NCBI RefSeq assembly: GCF_002119405.1
Contig: NZ_MTBG01000020.1
Location: forward strand, 1 to 64,000
Length of the DNA stretch: 64,000 bases
Direction of reading: 5' to 3'
From: Pseudoruegeria sp. SK021
GTDB lineage: Bacteria; Pseudomonadota; Alphaproteobacteria; Rhodobacterales; Rhodobacteraceae
Of this stretch, positions 62,378 through 64,000 are shown one piece after another (within the stretch, counting starts at the first letter, position 1; every line of letters starts with the position of its first letter). Below the pieces are notes generated by a model. The model was not told the DNA's origin. It saw only the letters and a program-made list of their open reading frames with translations, and did no database searches. The position numbers and the translations under genes were made by a program.

Positions 62378-64000
62378 GCTTGAACGTCCAGTTGGGCTTG
62401 GGGGAGTCGACCGAGTGATCGGGGCTATCGGAGCCTTGCGATATTTCCGGTCCGGGCGATGGGATGACTCCGCGCAAGAGGTCGCTTTCATGGGGGCGCT
62501 CAGGGTGGATTTGGGAGTCGAGGTTGCCAGTTGCCGCGGATCCCTTGGGCCCGATGCTTAGCCCTAGGAAAAGCCTATTTTCCGCGCGCTGCAGATCCTC
62601 GGCGTTGAGATGCTGTGGCTGGACGCGGCGTAACTGCCGAGCGCGTGAGTCGATGGCGCGGATCTTTTTACGTGCTTTGCGAATGACGTCTTCGGAAAGA
62701 ATGGCCTGATCTCGAAAACGCGTGCGTAGATCGCGCACGATGCTCTGCCATTCCTCCAGCGGTAGGCCCCGCACCGCATGGGACACCGCTTCCGCGCTGA
62801 ACCACCGGTGCCCGAGACAAACCGATATATACGTCAGATCGTCCGGGTCGACCCGAACCGGAATTTCGTCCTGGGTGCCTCTCAGGAGAGCATCCTGAAG
62901 CTCTGGGCAGGTAAAATTGATTCCGAATACGCGGATCCCATGGCGGTCCAGCTTGCGAGAAAGCGGAATGCCGAAGACTACTCGCCGGTGGTTGGCATCC
63001 GGTGGCGGGGTCACGCCCATCTCTGCGGATAGGCGTTTCCAAGCATTTGCCGGGGTCTCGCCATTTAGGCCTGAATGCGGGGTGTTGTGGTAGATGTCGA
63101 CGATAAACAGTGTGAACACCCTTGCCAATTCGTCATCGGTCAGCGCAGCCCATTTCTCTGACGGATAGTCTCCACGCTCCCTCGAGTCGGAGAAGGTTCG
63201 ACCGATCAGCATGGGCGCAAGTTGTAGTCCGAACGTTCGGAAGATGCGCTCGACCCGGGAGCGCAGCTTCGGTACGCCCGCGGGAGGGGCCTCATAGGTG
63301 CTGCCGAGATCAGCTACGGCCATACGGAAGATCTCGGCAGCGAAGGCCGAGCCCTGATCGGTGACCAGGGCACCGATGCCCCCCGACTGGTCCCAGATGC
63401 TCTCGCAGCCGGCGGCCTCAGCAATTGAGGTTTTGTCCTGTAGGATCATATGCAGGGTACGGATCGCGTCCGATGAGTTGGGTGTTGCAACGATCCTAAA
63501 TCCCAAAACGCACCGTGTTGCGCAGTCGAGTGCAACGTAGATCCAGCGTCGCCCGACCTCGAAACGCGCACGTTCTTCGGGCGAAAGCCCGTCAAGGGCA
63601 CCGCTATCGCCGAGCAGGGTGGATACGTCGATCAACCATTCGTCCATCTCCACCCGCTGGAGTGGGTAGTCTGCGGGCAACCCGCTTTCGTAGAAACCGA
63701 ACTTCTGCCGGGCGGCTTCAATGCCTTTCCTTTGTGCTATAACTTCGAACTTATCGAACGCACCAATGCGTCTCCTCACCGTGCGCGCTGCCGGTACCGG
63801 TAGGGGCGGGAGGCCCACCTCGGCGCGGCCGAGGTTCACCTCGCTGAAACGGTCCTGTACATTCTCGATGATCTTGGCCGCTTTAGGCTCGTTGCGGTCC
63901 ATATAGCCAATAGTACATTCTGCAAGAATGCTCTCTGACTCGGCGAGCAGCCTTCGCGAGCCGCCGCTGAGGGAACGTTTGCGCAGAAACACGATTGGGC
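62370..64000 (-). CDS. tniA: TniA/TnsB-like DDE transposase (N terminus outside window)
   Basis: The frame is open to the right edge of the window, so the start is missing. From the GTG at 63992, the visible 540 residues contain an rve-type catalytic core with Asp117 (VEMDEWLID), Asp212 (LVTDQGSAF) and Glu248 (SRVERIFRTF), followed by a Mu-transposase C-terminal barrel (DPDDLTYISVCL) and a disordered tail that normally contacts TniB. All three catalytic acidic residues are intact, so the enzyme is probably active. Confidence 0.9.
   Translation of the reverse strand, partial: PIVFLRKRSLSGGSRRLLAESESILAECTIGYMDRNEPKAAKIIENVQDRFSEVNLGRAEVGLPPLPVPAARTVRRRIGAFDKFEVIAQRKGIEAARQKFGFYESGLPADYPLQRVEMDEWLIDVSTLLGDSGALDGLSPEERARFEVGRRWIYVALDCATRCVLGFRIVATPNSSDAIRTLHMILQDKTSIAEAAGCESIWDQSGGIGALVTDQGSAFAAEIFRMAVADLGSTYEAPPAGVPKLRSRVERIFRTFGLQLAPMLIGRTFSDSRERGDYPSEKWAALTDDELARVFTLFIVDIYHNTPHSGLNGETPANAWKRLSAEMGVTPPPDANHRRVVFGIPLSRKLDRHGIRVFGINFTCPELQDALLRGTQDEIPVRVDPDDLTYISVCLGHRWFSAEAVSHAVRGLPLEEWQSIVRDLRTRFRDQAILSEDVIRKARKKIRAIDSRARQLRRVQPQHLNAEDLQRAENRLFLGLSIGPKGSAATGNLDSQIHPERPHESDLLRGVIPSPGPEISQGSDSPDHSVDSPKPNWTFKRD

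Larger units (their letters stand above)
59181..64000 (-). mobile_element. Tn7/Tn5053-type transposon, left part (continues beyond window)
   Basis: The genes tniA (DDE transposase), tniB (AAA ATPase) and tniQ (target-selection protein) are packed on the minus strand with overlaps between neighbours, the core of Tn5053/Tn7-like elements. The likely end is near 59181, where TGTCAATTGCCACATAATTC starts with the TGT common to such ends, ten bases after the tRNA-Pro 3' end. The module is less GC-rich than its surroundings. The other end and any cargo lie outside the window. Confidence 0.82.

Noticed and set aside
1-64000. DnaA boxes, dnaA, CRISPR arrays, rRNA genes, prophage genes
   Set aside because: I looked for these and saw none. 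A visual search can miss degenerate DnaA boxes, so their absence from the origin-like region should be confirmed by a motif scan.

Overview
The window looks like chromosomal DNA of a high-GC alphaproteobacterium, most likely of the Rhodobacterales (Roseobacter/Rhodobacter group). Supporting features are a PhyR-NepR-EcfG general stress response locus with GGAAC-N16/17-CGTT promoters, a petP-petR pair, two secreted proteins with VPxxP-type C-terminal sorting tails, and a plasmid-type ParA/ParB/Rep_3 replication cassette. Housekeeping genes (gltBD, ilvE, dxs, ispA, xseB, leuB/C/D, rlmH, rsfS, uppP, two tRNAs) argue for a main chromosome rather than a plasmid.

Layout. 1-9 kb, mostly minus strand: a cut-off and shortened dehydrogenase gene, rsgA, an RraB-like gene, a four-gene molybdenum hydroxylase operon ending in a MoaD-like carrier, a sulfotransferase, trxC (+), an AIM24 protein and a DUF4239 membrane protein. 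9.2-14.6 kb, plus strand: a TAXI-type binding protein, a ProXWV-like betaine ABC transporter and a sorted surface protein. 15-19.4 kb: parB and parA (-), an origin-like intergenic region with iterons, an AT-rich stretch and parS-like palindromes, then a Rep_3-type initiator (+). 19.5-27.8 kb: stress block with dps, phyR (-), nepR-ecfG-histidine kinase, a phospholipase D-like gene, csbD, a DUF1328 gene, a second histidine kinase and an Rrf2 regulator (-). 28-37 kb: tRNA-Leu(CAG), an NDUFA9-like gene, uppP (-) and gltD-GFA-gltB. 37-52.5 kb: mtgA, GST, queG, a second sorted protein, a DMT exporter, ilvE (-), petPR, an HDAC-like gene, xseB-ispA-dxs, a membrane gene broken by an in-frame TGA, then a minus-strand run (epimerase, rlmH, rsfS, lipoprotein, MscS). 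52.8-59 kb: leuC, an HdeD-like gene, leuD, a secreted EEP-fold gene, leuB and a second DMT gene. 59.1-64 kb: tRNA-Pro(CGG), directly followed by a TniA-TniB-TniQ transposition module that runs off the right edge.

How it works together. The plasmid-type replication cassette sits where strand composition flips: to its left the top strand is C-rich even inside plus-strand genes, to its right it is G-rich even inside minus-strand genes, and most genes on the right point away from it. That is the pattern expected of a working bidirectional chromosomal origin, and I saw no dnaA gene or DnaA-box cluster in the window. Next to it is a compact general stress response unit in which one near-palindromic element carries two overlapping, oppositely directed EcfG promoters for phyR and nepR-ecfG; EcfG promoters also precede dps, csbD and the DUF1328 gene. 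The right end is a Tn7/Tn5053-type element that appears to have inserted just 3' of a tRNA-Pro gene.
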